In this document: piece after piece, positions 35,409-44,878 of the stretch
Numbering within the stretch: position 1 is the first letter of the stretch
Layout of the letters: each line of letters opens with the position of its first letter
Origin: an uncultured Lachnospiraceae bacterium
GTDB taxonomy: Bacteria > Bacillota > Clostridia > Lachnospirales > Lachnospiraceae
NCBI GenBank assembly: GCA_910579615.1
Contig: CAJTUA010000007.1
Location: 62,001-126,000, forward strand
Length of the DNA stretch: 64,000 bases
Direction of reading: 5' to 3'
Translations under genes and position numbers: made by a program
Notes under the pieces: generated by a model
Database searches by the model: none
What the model was told of the DNA's origin: nothing
The model's input: only the letters and a program-made list of their open reading frames with translations

Positions 35409-36389
35409 CTACTCCTCCTCTCTTATAATTGATGATATTTTCACTGCGTAGGAATCCGAGGATGAACCCGGCAAAGCAGTAAATTTCTTGATATTTCCCA
35501 CATAGACACTCAGTTCGTCTTCCACTCTTGAATTCAGCTTTATAATGTCACCCTTCTGCATATTCAGCAAATCATTCAAAGAAATTGTACTCTTTCCAAG
35601 TACCGCGCGAACCGGGATGCGTGCCCTCGCAATCGCCACCTCAATCACATCCTGGTAGCTTGCATCATCCATTGTCTGCATCGAAGCGTACCATGCTTTC
35701 GTATTCAGCTTGTCAATCACATCCTCAACGACCGTGTATGGGATACATACATTCATCATGCCCTCCACCACGCCAATCCTGACGTTCATCGTCACAATCG
35801 CCGCCATATCGGACGGGAGTATGATTTGGGCAAACTGCGAATTTGTCTCAATACGCATCAGCCGCGGCTCAAGATGGACAACATTTTCCCATGGCTCCGG
35901 CAAAAGATTGGTAAAGACGGTGAAAATGCGCTCAATGATTGCAAGCTCAATCTCCGTGAAGTCCCTTGATTTTTCAAGGGGAACCCCCTCGCCCCCAAGC
36001 ATCCTGTCCACAATCGTATAGCCAAGGTTCTGCGCCAGCTCGATGATGATGCTCCCCTCAAGCGGCGCAAAATCCACGATGCCAAGGAGCACCGGGTTCG
36101 AAAGCGCGTTCGTGAATTCCTGATAAATAACCGCCTCCGAATTCATAACCTCGATGGATACACTCTTGCGCAGATACCCCGGCAGGTTCGTCGAGAGCAG
36201 CCGCCCAAAATGTTCAAAAATATTCTCAAGCGTTCTTAAATGCTCTTTGGAGAATTTTGACGGACGCTCAAAATCATAGTTCTTAATCGTTTTTTTGTCG
36301 TTGTCCTTAAATTCATCCGCATCGAGTTCACCACTGCTTAACGCATGGAGCAGTTGGTCAATCTCGCTTTGTGATAAGATGTCACCCAT
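35409..36389 (-). CDS. fliM: Flagellar motor switch protein FliM
   Basis: A 326-residue switch protein. The N-terminal ILSQSEIDQLLHALSSGE is the CheY-P binding motif. The middle CheC-like domain lacks catalytic residues, and the C-terminal SpoA domain (ARIPVRAVLGKSTISLNDLL) assembles with FliY in the C-ring. It ends 7 bases upstream of fliY. The length is normal. Confidence 0.97.
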   Translation of the reverse strand: MGDILSQSEIDQLLHALSSGELDADEFKDNDKKTIKNYDFERPSKFSKEHLRTLENIFEHFGRLLSTNLPGYLRKSVSIEVMNSEAVIYQEFTNALSNPVLLGIVDFAPLEGSIIIELAQNLGYTIVDRMLGGEGVPLEKSRDFTEIELAIIERIFTVFTNLLPEPWENVVHLEPRLMRIETNSQFAQIILPSDMAAIVTMNVRIGVVEGMMNVCIPYTVVEDVIDKLNTKAWYASMQTMDDASYQDVIEVAIARARIPVRAVLGKSTISLNDLLNMQKGDIIKLNSRVEDELSVYVGNIKKFTALPGSSSDSYAVKISSIIREEE

Positions 36390-36418
36390 ACCCTTAACAC
36401 GATCCCTTCTTCTGGTTT

Positions 36419-36934
36419 TTACGAGGCAAAATAAGTACCAAAGTCAATTCGGTAAATACACTCGGTATCAAACTCCTGCTGCAGGTTCTGAAGAATCTCC
36501 TGTTTTACAAGATCCCTGTCCGTTTCATAATTGTCATACGACAGGTCGCGGATGGAAGCCTGGATAATCTCTTTTATGTGCTCTTGCTGGGATTCCATCA
36601 GAGGCTGGATGGTCTTGTAGTCTTCTGCCTTTGTGTTCAGGACAACCGACGCGGTCACCGTAATATAGTGGACTTTGCCGTCCGAGCTGGCCGAGAGCTT
36701 AATCAGCATTTCCTCCCCGACGATAATCGGCTCAAGGTCTGTCGCCGCCACCACATTCTCTTTCTCTACCGGAAGCGGTGACTCAAGCTCCATGTCAAGC
36801 ACCTGGCATATCTTTGTAATGAGCGTATTCATTTTCTGCGCGTTCGGCATATACACAAAAAGCATGACCGCACTCAGTGTCAGGTTCACCAACGTCGCGG
36901 CTAAAATGATAACCGCCAATATATTTTTCTTCAT
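36419..36934 (-). CDS. fliL: Flagellar basal-body-associated protein FliL
   Basis: A 171-residue protein with one N-terminal membrane helix (MKKNILAVIILAATLVNLTL) and an extracytoplasmic domain (HYITVTASVVLNTKAEDYKT). FliL surrounds the stator and stabilises torque. The ATG at 36934 has a GGAGG site; the longer frame upstream has no support. It lies between motB and fliM. Confidence 0.9.
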   Translation of the reverse strand: MKKNILAVIILAATLVNLTLSAVMLFVYMPNAQKMNTLITKICQVLDMELESPLPVEKENVVAATDLEPIIVGEEMLIKLSASSDGKVHYITVTASVVLNTKAEDYKTIQPLMESQQEHIKEIIQASIRDLSYDNYETDRDLVKQEILQNLQQEFDTECIYRIDFGTYFAS

Positions 36935-37013
36935 CTCAAACCTCCCGTTTTCAATTCTTCTGTATACACCCTTTTGGTGCCGGTACATTGTGGCACATCC
37001 GGTATATACGAAA

Positions 37014-37835
37014 TCAATCCGAATTCAGTGAATTGTAAATTCGTATTTCAATTCTTCGATTCTGTATGCGCCCCTCCTCCGTTGAATTATCTGCAATCGG
37101 GTCGTACTCGCCCCTTCCTGTCCATTCAATCTTCGTTCTGTCAATGCCCTTTTCTTCAATCAGATATCTTGCCGCGACACTCGCCCTCGCCGAAGAAAGC
37201 TCCATATTGCTGTCGTATTTGCTGCCCCGCCGCACCGGAACATTGTCCGTATGCCCGATGATTGCAATCCGGTAGCCGTCGTAAATTTTCAATATATCAC
37301 CGATGCGTGAGAAAATCGAGAGCGCATCCTGTGTCAGTTCCGCGCTGCCGGACGAATAAAGGTAATTCCCGCCAATCTCAATCGTGACATATCTGCCCCC
37401 AACCTCATCAACACCAATCTCTGTGTACTGTTCCAGGTCATACTGGCTTGTGAGTGTGGAAACCTCATCATATATCTCTTCTGTTTCCTGCCGGTTCAGC
37501 TCCTCCACGGCTTCTTCTAAGTCGCGCGGTTCATCACCTTCTGTTTCCTCCGATGCCTGCCCCATGCTGTTGACATACTGGTCAAGCTGTGTCAGCTGGG
37601 ACGCTCCTGTGCCAATCAGCTGCCCTTCCCCGATGGAGCTTGAACCGCCCGTAAAAAAATTCAGACGGCTTGAGAGGACATTTGCTAACTCCTCGAATTT
37701 TGTCTCGTCAACGCTCGACATCGCGAACAAAAGCACGAAGAAACATAACAGGAGGTTCATCAGGTCGGAGAATGTTGCCATCCAAGGCGCGGGGGTTCCC
37801 GCAGGTATCTCAGCCTTCTTCTCTTTTTTAGCCAA
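37014..37835 (-). CDS. motB: Flagellar stator protein MotB
   Basis: A 273-residue stator subunit. One N-terminal membrane helix contains the proton-binding Asp (APWMATFSDLMNLLLCFFVL). The C-terminal OmpA-like peptidoglycan-binding domain has IIGHTDNVPVRRG and NMELSSARASVAARYLI. The likely start is a TTG at 37835 (MAKKEKKAEIPAG) that overlaps the motA end by 8 bases and has a Gly-rich GGTGAGG site inside motA. GTG codons up to 37862 are alternatives. The motAB pair is inserted here between flbD and fliL, unlike Bacillus subtilis where it is elsewhere. Confidence 0.9.
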   Translation of the reverse strand: MAKKEKKAEIPAGTPAPWMATFSDLMNLLLCFFVLLFAMSSVDETKFEELANVLSSRLNFFTGGSSSIGEGQLIGTGASQLTQLDQYVNSMGQASEETEGDEPRDLEEAVEELNRQETEEIYDEVSTLTSQYDLEQYTEIGVDEVGGRYVTIEIGGNYLYSSGSAELTQDALSIFSRIGDILKIYDGYRIAIIGHTDNVPVRRGSKYDSNMELSSARASVAARYLIEEKGIDRTKIEWTGRGEYDPIADNSTEEGRIQNRRIEIRIYNSLNSD

Positions 37836-38631
37836 CTTCCTCACCACCTTCGCCGTTAGCACTTAATTCTTCTCTACGGTTCGGTGCAAGGAACGACTTG
37901 AGCTTCTCCTCGATGACACGCGGATTCTCACCCGCCTGGATGGAGAGAAGACCCTCCACCAGAATCTCTTTTTGTTTCAGCTCCGCCGCGTTACTTTCCT
38001 TTAACTTGTTTGCCACCGGTGTACATATCCAGTTTGCAAGCAAGGAACCGTACAGTGTCGTAATAAGTGCGATTGCCATGTTCGGACCTACTGTCGCCAT
38101 ATCCTGCAGCTTACCCAACATGTTAATCAAACCAATCAGGGTACCAATCATACCCCATGCAGGACCGGCCGCCGCGAGCGCTTCCCAGAAACCAATATTT
38201 GCGGAATGCCGCTCCTCAATACTGGAAAGCTCCGTCTCCAGAATACTCCTTACAAGCTCCGGGTCCGTACCGTCAACAATCAGAAGCAGCCCCTTCTTCA
38301 TAAAAGCGTCATCCATGCTGTTCGCCATTTCCTCAAGCTGCAAAAGACCATCCTTGCGGGCAACGTTCGAGAGTTTGATGACTGTCTGGATTGTCTCAAG
38401 CTCATTGACCGTTTGTACCTTGAAAATCAAAGTGAGTGATTTCAGTCTCTGGATAAATATCGGAATCGATGACTGGGTTGTCATGATACCCATGAACGCA
38501 CCGCCGAATGTAATCAGCGCGGACTGGAAATCCAAAAAGCCCATCATCGCGCCGAAGCCATCCTTTGCAACAATACCATAAATAACCAACACCAAGGCCA
38601 TTAAAAGACCTACCAAAGAAGCTATGTCCAT
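37828..38631 (-). CDS. motA: Flagellar stator protein MotA
   Basis: A 267-residue protein with four membrane helices. It starts MDIASLVGLLMALVLVIYGI and has the conserved cytoplasmic loop and GPAWGMIGTLIGLINML segment. The gene ends in ANGEGGEEVG, whose codons carry the ribosome site of motB. MotA and MotB form the ion-driven stator around the rotor. Whether it uses H+ or Na+ cannot be decided from sequence alone here. Confidence 0.96.
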   Translation of the reverse strand: MDIASLVGLLMALVLVIYGIVAKDGFGAMMGFLDFQSALITFGGAFMGIMTTQSSIPIFIQRLKSLTLIFKVQTVNELETIQTVIKLSNVARKDGLLQLEEMANSMDDAFMKKGLLLIVDGTDPELVRSILETELSSIEERHSANIGFWEALAAAGPAWGMIGTLIGLINMLGKLQDMATVGPNMAIALITTLYGSLLANWICTPVANKLKESNAAELKQKEILVEGLLSIQAGENPRVIEEKLKSFLAPNRREELSANGEGGEEVG

Positions 38632-38659
38632 TTTTCCACCTCAAGCCCTTCTGTAAAAT

Positions 38660-38866
38660 TTATGTTTCTTCTTTTTCAATCGTCGGATTTAATAATTCCA
38701 TTCTATATAATATTACTAAATTTTTCACCTTTTGTCTACTTTCTTTTACAAATATTTTTTTTCCATTTGTAAAAGTAATCGCCGTTTCCGGGATTTCTTC
38801 AATTATTTCAATCAGATCTGCATTGATTGTCACCTTTTCATTGTTCAGTTTTGTAACTTCAATCAT
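38660..38866 (-). CDS. flbD: Flagellar protein FlbD (SwrD)
   Basis: A 68-residue FlbD-family protein (MIEVTKLNNEKVTINADLIE). In Bacillus subtilis the homologue SwrD (YlzI) increases flagellar power, and sits between flgE and fliL as here. The ATG at 38866 (residue 12 of the open frame) has a GGCAGGGAGA site and is the family start. It lies between the flgE-side gap and motA. Confidence 0.92.
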   Translation of the reverse strand: MIEVTKLNNEKVTINADLIEIIEEIPETAITFTNGKKIFVKESRQKVKNLVILYRMELLNPTIEKEET

Positions 38867-38979
38867 TATTCTGTCTCCCTGCCTGCATTTCCCTACCATT
38901 TATATCCCGTTGCCTGCGCTGCTTTCTGCACTGGCAGCAAAGCAATGTATGCGTTTTATGTATATCTTTGCCTTTCACG

Positions 38980-39012
38980 CACAAAAATCCCCGGAAGCTT
39001 CTGCTTCCAGGT
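38980..39012 (-). terminator. Possible weak terminator between flgE and flbD
   Basis: A 6-bp perfect stem (38993-38998 with 39003-39008) is followed on the minus strand by ATTTTTG. It may partly separate the early fla genes from motAB. The rest of the 213-base gap holds nothing I recognise. Confidence 0.4.
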
Positions 39013-39079
39013 TTTTCTGCTGTGACGCCCAAAAACATCATAACACCATAGACGCCACTGACGCCACAGCAGAAGACAA

Positions 39080-40594
39080 TTAACGTTTCAGATTAATCAA
39101 TTCCTCAAGCAAAGTATCCGATGTTGTAATAATGCGGGAGTTTGCCTGGAAACCTCTCTGTGTGATAATCATATCCGTAAACTCATTCGCGAGGTCTACG
39201 TTTGACATCTCAAGGACACCAGTATTAAATTTTCCTCCGGTCGAAAGGATATTCTTTCCAACACCGTCAAACGTACCGGAGTTCTGTGTTGTCGCAAACA
39301 TATTGTTACCAACCGATTCAAGGCCTGCCGGGTTTGCGAACGTCGCAACCACAATCTGCCCAAGCAAAAGCTGGTCACCGTTATCATACGTACCATAAAT
39401 CTTACCAAATTTATCAATGCTAAGGCCCGTCATATTGCCGACCGGCTTACCAGCACCCTCTGTTGCACTCTCCTTTGTTCCACGCGCGCTCTCAAGCGTC
39501 GTCGTGCCGCTCTGGGCAAACATGGTAAGCGAGGAGAAATCAATGTCAACCCTGCCGTATGGCGTGTTCTCGTTTCCGGCTTCCGGTCCAAGGCTGAACG
39601 TAAGGAACGGGTTCGTTGTTGTCTCCTGGTCCCCCTCTAGCGCCGTATCCATGGTGGCATTGACAAAACGTCCGGTCACTGAATTAAAATAGAGGAATGC
39701 CTCCGCTTCATCATCTTCCCCGAAGACAAGCTCCCCGGTCTCCTCATCCTGCGAAACGGTAATCTGTGTTCCGTTAAAATAGAAATTCTGGAAATCCTCT
39801 TTTAATACCATCTCTTTTGTGCCGTCATCATTGGTCACCTCTTCCGTGAATATGGAGTTGCCCTTCTCGTCCACAACACCTGTGACACGCACAGCGTAAG
39901 GAGTCGTACCCTCTGTCGCATCCCCTTCGTCATCCGCCGCACGCTTGATGTTCAACATTACCGTAATCAGGTTTCCGAGATTGTCATAAAACTGTACGTT
40001 CGCGGTGCGCCCCTCCGCATCCGGCTGTAACTGGGTGTCATTGGCATCGATATTACCGCTCACGGTAACATTCGTCGTCGCCTCCGGCTCCGAGAACATC
40101 TTTTCCGGCGACATTACGCGCAGCGCCGAAACCTGGCCGGACGTGCACTGCGACGGGTCTGTTTCGCTCACCTGCCAGCCCATGACAAGCGCGCCGGACG
40201 GCGTACACAGATTGCCGTTTGCATCAACGTTAAACGACCCCGCCTTTGTAAAATAATTTGTACCGTTGTTGTTGACAACGAAAAAGCTGTCGCCCTCAAT
40301 CATAAGGTCGGACCATTGGTCCGTGCGCTGGGAACCGCCCGTGCCGGTAATGTTTGTCGTGATTGCTGCAAGGTTTGCACCAAGACCAATCTGCATGGCA
40401 TTGATACCTGCTACACCCATCGAGTCGTTTGGTCCGGTTGCCGGGCTCGATGTCTGGTAGAGAATATCCGAAAACAGCGTCGAGCTGCGCTTAAAACCTA
40501 CCGTATTTACATTCGCGATGTTGTTACCGATTACATCCATCCTTGTCTGGTGTACTCTCAAACCAGATACACCAGAATACAACGATCTCATCAT
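39080..40594 (-). CDS. flgE: Flagellar hook protein FlgE
   Basis: A 504-residue hook subunit. The N-terminal rod motif MMRSLYSGVSGLRVHQTRMD then NNIANVNTVGFKRSS and the C-terminal SNVDLANEFTDMIITQRGFQ are the paired ends that form the hook core. The surface-exposed middle is long and acidic, so the protein is about 100 residues longer than the E. coli form. The ATG at 40594 has AAGGAGG nine bases upstream. It follows the small TIGR02530 gene and precedes flbD. Confidence 0.95.
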   Translation of the reverse strand: MMRSLYSGVSGLRVHQTRMDVIGNNIANVNTVGFKRSSTLFSDILYQTSSPATGPNDSMGVAGINAMQIGLGANLAAITTNITGTGGSQRTDQWSDLMIEGDSFFVVNNNGTNYFTKAGSFNVDANGNLCTPSGALVMGWQVSETDPSQCTSGQVSALRVMSPEKMFSEPEATTNVTVSGNIDANDTQLQPDAEGRTANVQFYDNLGNLITVMLNIKRAADDEGDATEGTTPYAVRVTGVVDEKGNSIFTEEVTNDDGTKEMVLKEDFQNFYFNGTQITVSQDEETGELVFGEDDEAEAFLYFNSVTGRFVNATMDTALEGDQETTTNPFLTFSLGPEAGNENTPYGRVDIDFSSLTMFAQSGTTTLESARGTKESATEGAGKPVGNMTGLSIDKFGKIYGTYDNGDQLLLGQIVVATFANPAGLESVGNNMFATTQNSGTFDGVGKNILSTGGKFNTGVLEMSNVDLANEFTDMIITQRGFQANSRIITTSDTLLEELINLKR

Positions 40595-40674
40595 AATGAA
40601 ATGACCTCCTTCTTCGTTCCCCGGCATCTGTCATTCAGCCGGGGGGGCCGCCCCCGTTTCCGGTCCGGCGGTAT

Positions 40675-41088
40675 TTAACCAATCACTGCTCCATCAATAT
40701 TTGTAAATACATGCTCATCGCCCCCCGCGACCGCAGTCACGACAATCTGGCTTCTCGTATTCACAATAAATGCATAATTGTCAACCATGACCAACGACTC
40801 CACGATTCCTTTCTGCTGCGCCTTCTCGGCGCCCGCATGAAGCCGCCTTATCTGCTCTTCTGACAAATCGATGCTCCGATTCACCAGACGCTCGTTCGCA
40901 TGCTTTGAAAACCGCAATGACGAAGCCTGTGCCCCCGTTTCCTTTGCGAGTTCCTTCTGCTCCCTGCCAAACAGGATGCTCTCGAAAGAATTCTTGGCCG
41001 GCTGGTTCTGCGCGGACTTCCTCTCCGTCTGCCGCAGCTTGCTCGCCATTTGCTCGATGGAAGAAAAGCTGTTTTTGATTTGATTCAT
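40675..41088 (-). CDS. Flagellar operon protein, TIGR02530 family
   Basis: A 137-residue soluble protein. The conserved part is LRFSKHANERLVNRSIDLSE and the following LVMVDNYAFIVNTRSQIVVT, the hallmarks of a small family found beside flgD and flgE in Clostridia and Bacilli. Its biochemical role is not known; the position suggests hook or rod assembly. It lies between flgD and flgE. The ATG at 41088 is used. Confidence 0.82.
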   Translation of the reverse strand: MNQIKNSFSSIEQMASKLRQTERKSAQNQPAKNSFESILFGREQKELAKETGAQASSLRFSKHANERLVNRSIDLSEEQIRRLHAGAEKAQQKGIVESLVMVDNYAFIVNTRSQIVVTAVAGGDEHVFTNIDGAVIG

Positions 41089-41130
41089 AACATTGCCTCC
41101 CTCTCATAAAATCTGTCAGTCACAAAGCAA

Positions 41131-41961
41131 TCAGGCCTTCTCGCCCTCCCCGGTCTTATCGGTTTCTTCGCCGTCACCTTCCGTCTTATCGGTGCCTTCA
41201 TCCGGTTTCTGCGTATCTGGCGTCACCTTGGAATTTACAACCGTCACTGCAATCTTATCCTCAATGGTCGTGTAATCCTTATCGTTAAAGACAACCGCCA
41301 CCGCGTAGGAACCATCCGGAAGGTCACTGAATGCCCCGCCGAAAATCGTCAGTTTCGTGCCGTCAAGCTTGAAATTCGAAGGGTCTACCAACTTGTTGTT
41401 GATAACCACCGCAACCTCATCTGCCGCGTAATCATCCTCACCGAGCGACACCTCCACGGTAAGCCCATTCGGCTTTTCCGCATCGTAGGTATGTTTGTAA
41501 GACTTCTCAATCGTCGGTGCACAGATGGATTTCACATAAGACTCATCCATAACCGCGTACAAATCATCGATATCATACAGTTCCCCATTCACATAAATCT
41601 GCACATTCGCCCCGGATGCATTGACATACTGAACCTTTCCTGCCACCTGCGTCTCCCTGCCGGTCGAATCCTCCGTGTTGACGATAACATCCTTGCCAAT
41701 CAGCGAGAATGCCTGTGATTTCTCGTAGGTCGCATTCAGGTTCTGCATCTGCTCAAGCTGCGAGAATGTCGCGAGCTGCGATACAAACTCCGTGTCATTC
41801 TGCGGGTTCAGCGGATCCTGATTCTGAATCTGGCACACAAGAAGCTGCAAAAACGCATCCTTCCCGAGCTCCCCGGTTCCTCTCGTATCTTTTTTCGTGC
41901 TCGTGATTGCGTTGTTCGCATCCTGCAATACGCCATCCACGACCTGTCCTATATTCGCCAT
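41131..41961 (-). CDS. flgD: Flagellar hook cap protein FlgD
   Basis: A 276-residue hook capping protein. The N-terminal GKDAFLQLLVCQIQNQDPLN and LATFSQLEQMQNLN are typical. The following part is less conserved and the Glu/Thr/Lys-rich tail (TDKTEGDGEETDKTGEGEKA) is a low-complexity extension. It caps the growing hook and is needed for FlgE polymerisation. It lies between fliK and the TIGR02530 gene. Confidence 0.93.
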   Translation of the reverse strand: MANIGQVVDGVLQDANNAITSTKKDTRGTGELGKDAFLQLLVCQIQNQDPLNPQNDTEFVSQLATFSQLEQMQNLNATYEKSQAFSLIGKDVIVNTEDSTGRETQVAGKVQYVNASGANVQIYVNGELYDIDDLYAVMDESYVKSICAPTIEKSYKHTYDAEKPNGLTVEVSLGEDDYAADEVAVVINNKLVDPSNFKLDGTKLTIFGGAFSDLPDGSYAVAVVFNDKDYTTIEDKIAVTVVNSKVTPDTQKPDEGTDKTEGDGEETDKTGEGEKA

Positions 41962-41979
41962 ATTATTCCTCCTTTCCTG

Positions 41980-43485
41980 CTATGCGGTGTAATCCACCTG
42001 ATTTCCGCTGCGCTCCCTCATGTCCGCCGCAATCTCCTCAGCTTCCTTCATCCCCGCAGCGGCATTCTCCGCGTTTACTGCCTCATCAAAAGTCACGCCG
42101 CGCCTGCGCTGCCTGCCTCCCTGACCGCTGCCGTCCGCCGCCTGGCCACCGTTTTGCATAAAGTCAAAATTGGAAACCGTTACTTCAATTGCCTCCACTT
42201 TCAGCCCCTGGCTCTCAAGGTTTTCGCGCAGCACAACAATCTGGCTCTCAATGGCTTCCTTCGCAATCTGGTTCTGCGCCGTAAAATGCGCCGTCAACGC
42301 ACCCTGCCTGGAAACAAGGTTCAATGTCACCCTGCCAAGGCTTTCCGGTGTCAGCGAAATCTCCATGGAGCTCTGCGCCTCGCCGACAAAGACACGCACG
42401 CGCTCAATAATCTGCTGCGCCACTTCCCTGACCTGCTCACTTCTGGATAGCTGTGAAAATTCCACCTCTTCCTTCGATGCCGCGTTCGTCACAAGGTTTA
42501 AAAACTGCTCCGCCATACTGCCTGCATCAGACTTTGTATCCCCTGCCCCGCTTCTGGCATCCTGGGAGTTCTCCTGCGCCTCGCCTGCCGGTGCACTCTC
42601 CTTAACTGCCACAAACGAAAACTTTGGTTCCTGCCCCGCCGGTGCCTTTGGTGCATCCACAGTTTTTTCTTCTAACCCCGGCTCCTTTGTCTGTTCTGCC
42701 GCGATTTCACCTTGCTGCCTTCCTGCTTCGTCAAGAACCGCTTCAAATTCGGACATTGCTTCCGTAACTTCCCTTTCTGGCAGCATTTCTTCCATGGCAT
42801 CCGCCGTCAGCTCCTTTGGCATATCCGCCATCAGCTCCTCCGCCTTTGCAAGCAGCTCCTTTAGGCTGTTCATCGCCGTTTCATCCGTCAGAAGTATGGC
42901 CGGGTCACCTGCACCCTGTGCCTGTACGACAACCTGCTGTAAGATTTGCGGCTGCATCAGCTCCTGCATGTTTACGCCAAGCTGTTCCAGGATTTTCTTA
43001 AGCTCCTCCTCGTCAATGTTCAACGAGTCCATAATCGCCTGCTTTAACTCGCCTAGCTTCTGTGCCTCAAGAAGCCTTGCCGCCTCTTTGAACAGTTTTA
43101 GGCTTTTCGGGAACTGTGTGTCAAGCGCGCCGCTCTCCTCCGGGGTCTGCCCGTCTTCCTGCGGCATCTGTCCATCCACAAGGTTCTCGCCCTCCGGATT
43201 CTTTTCTGCCATCACATCCGTATCCACGGCCGGCTCTTTATCCGTTGCCATCACGGGTTCCTTTGCATCCGATACCGCCCCCGCCTTCTGTCCTGCGTCC
43301 ACACGGCCATTTCCCTGCGGCTCCGCTTTCGGCTGTGCGGATGCAGTATCCTTTGCCGAGGAAAGATTCGAAGATACCATATCGGCAAAGGCGGAACCAT
43401 TCGCGCCTGTACGCCCGGTGCTTCTTGCACCTGCCGCAGCTTTTCCGGCAACAAGCATCCCCGTCATCTGAACTCCTGCTGTCAT
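41980..43485 (-). CDS. fliK: Flagellar hook-length control protein FliK
   Basis: A 501-residue, mostly low-complexity Ala/Glu-rich protein. Only the C-terminal domain is well conserved (MEISLTPESLGRVTLNLVSR, then AHFTAQNQIAKEAIESQI), as usual for FliK. The secreted ruler measures hook length and triggers the FlhB switch. It lies upstream of flgD, the normal Bacillus-like place. The long composition-biased N-terminal half cannot be assigned further. Confidence 0.9.
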   Translation of the reverse strand: MTAGVQMTGMLVAGKAAAGARSTGRTGANGSAFADMVSSNLSSAKDTASAQPKAEPQGNGRVDAGQKAGAVSDAKEPVMATDKEPAVDTDVMAEKNPEGENLVDGQMPQEDGQTPEESGALDTQFPKSLKLFKEAARLLEAQKLGELKQAIMDSLNIDEEELKKILEQLGVNMQELMQPQILQQVVVQAQGAGDPAILLTDETAMNSLKELLAKAEELMADMPKELTADAMEEMLPEREVTEAMSEFEAVLDEAGRQQGEIAAEQTKEPGLEEKTVDAPKAPAGQEPKFSFVAVKESAPAGEAQENSQDARSGAGDTKSDAGSMAEQFLNLVTNAASKEEVEFSQLSRSEQVREVAQQIIERVRVFVGEAQSSMEISLTPESLGRVTLNLVSRQGALTAHFTAQNQIAKEAIESQIVVLRENLESQGLKVEAIEVTVSNFDFMQNGGQAADGSGQGGRQRRRGVTFDEAVNAENAAAGMKEAEEIAADMRERSGNQVDYTA

Positions 43486-43548
43486 ACCATTCCTCCTTTC
43501 TTTGTTGATAATTTTCGCATCTGCCCTCCATCCGGCTTCTGCTCTATC

Positions 43549-43591
43549 TTGAAACGGTCGCCCTGCGTTTTTGCAGACCGCCCGGTTTCAA
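43549..43591 (-). other. Hairpin between ylxF-like gene and fliK
   Basis: In the 133-base gap a 7-bp stem (43549-43555 with 43585-43591) encloses a second GC-rich stem. No T tract follows, so an mRNA processing or stability element is more likely than a terminator. Confidence 0.35.
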
Positions 43592-43618
43592 CAAATATAT
43601 CCGCTTCCTGCGCTTTTC

Positions 43619-44404
43619 CTACCTGCCAATCTGCTGTTGGATTGCGTTCATCATCTCCTCGTTCCTGTCCGCGATTGCCTGCATGATATGCGCCGCATAC
43701 AGCGGGTCCATCTTTTCGAGGATGGACGCACTGTCCGCTGTCTTCATGCAGAGCAGGTACTGCGCAATCAAATCCATGCTCGCGGTCATCTCCTCAAGGA
43801 TGGCGGCCGCATTGCCCGGTTTCATCCTTGTGAGGCGGTCCGCCTCCGTCTTAACCAGCTCATCGTACTGGAGTTTTTCGACTACCTGGCGGTAAATCTC
43901 CTCCGCCGTCGTCGGGTTAATCTCCTCATAATATTGCCGGTATTCCTCAAGCTCCGGTGCCTTGTCATTAAAGACAACATTCCGGTCAAACTCCTTTACG
44001 CGCTCGGCAAACGCCAGCGCATCATCCTCAAACACCTTCAGGCGCGCATTCTCTGCCTGCAAATCCGCGATAAGCTTTGCGGAATCCCCGCCCGATGTTG
44101 TCAGGCTGGCAACCTGCGCCTCTAACTCCCGGATTCTTTCAATCGCATCCTCAAGGGAAGTATATGGATAATCTCTCTCAAACGCCAACTGGTCGTCTGA
44201 CACACTTGGCAAAAGGTATTTTAGTACCGGAACATCCTTCAGCATCGGCCGAAGGCTCGTTCCAAGGTTCCCGACATCCATCTTTATCAAAAAAGCGAAC
44301 GTGACAATCCAGATTAGGAGGAACGCCAAAACAACGATGAACGTCACCAGCTTCCCGCTGCCCTTTTTCTCCTCCCCATTCGCATTCTTTTTTTTCTTTG
44401 CCAT
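43619..44404 (-). CDS. YlxF/MotE-like MgtE-N-domain membrane protein
   Basis: A 261-residue protein. A basic N-terminus (MAKKKKNANGEEKKGSG) leads into one membrane helix (LVTFIVVLAFLLIWIVTFAF), a coiled coil, and a C-terminal domain (GNAAAILEEMTASMDLIAQY, then KMDPLYAAHIMQAIADR) that resembles the MgtE N-terminal fold of YlxF in Bacillus or MotE in other bacteria. MotE supports motor function, but the Bacillus YlxF role is uncertain. It lies between fliJ and fliK, the ylxF position. Confidence 0.82.
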   Translation of the reverse strand: MAKKKKNANGEEKKGSGKLVTFIVVLAFLLIWIVTFAFLIKMDVGNLGTSLRPMLKDVPVLKYLLPSVSDDQLAFERDYPYTSLEDAIERIRELEAQVASLTTSGGDSAKLIADLQAENARLKVFEDDALAFAERVKEFDRNVVFNDKAPELEEYRQYYEEINPTTAEEIYRQVVEKLQYDELVKTEADRLTRMKPGNAAAILEEMTASMDLIAQYLLCMKTADSASILEKMDPLYAAHIMQAIADRNEEMMNAIQQQIGR

Positions 44405-44422
44405 GCTCTGTCCCCTTTCCGG

Positions 44423-44866
44423 CTAAGCCTTCGCCCCGTACTGGAAGCTTACCAGCTCGTCAACCTCCTTGCGTTCCTCGGCATTGAGTTCTGCTAAGTA
44501 CGCCTCAAAGGCTTTTTCCTTCAGCCTCTCCTGCGTCTTGCGTTCCGCCATCGCCTCGCGCAGCCGGTACATCGCAGCCTCAACATTTTGCTGCGCCTTC
44601 TCTACCGCAAACACCTGTGTTTTTACAAAGACCTTCAAAGTCTCAAGTGCATCTTCATTGTGCCGTATCGCTATAATATTCAGTCCCGCGCCGACCGATT
44701 CCCGCAGCTTCTCCTCGCACGCGTCGCGCCGTGCGTGGAGCTGGCGAAGTTTTAACTCCTCCTCATTCAGCTTTGCCTGCGCCGCGGCATAGCGGGATTT
44801 CTCCTGCTCCTCAAGCTTTTCCTTGATGTCCAACACACTCTGCATTTTGTATACAAACTTCTTCAA
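44423..44866 (-). CDS. fliJ: Flagellar export chaperone FliJ
   Basis: A 147-residue all-helical coiled-coil protein (FVYKMQSVLDIKEKLEEQEK at the start). FliJ is the central stalk of the export ATPase and docks to FlhA. It follows fliI by 12 bases. The match is to the family shape and position; coiled coils have little sequence identity. Confidence 0.88.
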   Translation of the reverse strand: MKKFVYKMQSVLDIKEKLEEQEKSRYAAAQAKLNEEELKLRQLHARRDACEEKLRESVGAGLNIIAIRHNEDALETLKVFVKTQVFAVEKAQQNVEAAMYRLREAMAERKTQERLKEKAFEAYLAELNAEERKEVDELVSFQYGAKA

Positions 44867-44878
44867 TCAAACCACCAT

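Noticed and set aside
40632..40655. G/C-only hairpin between flgE and the TIGR02530 gene
   Set aside because: A short GC run without T tract or conserved pattern; too little to call a terminator.
42170..43471. A 433-codon plus-strand open frame opposite fliK
   Set aside because: Antisense to a low-complexity Ala/Glu gene; composition is that of a mirror frame.
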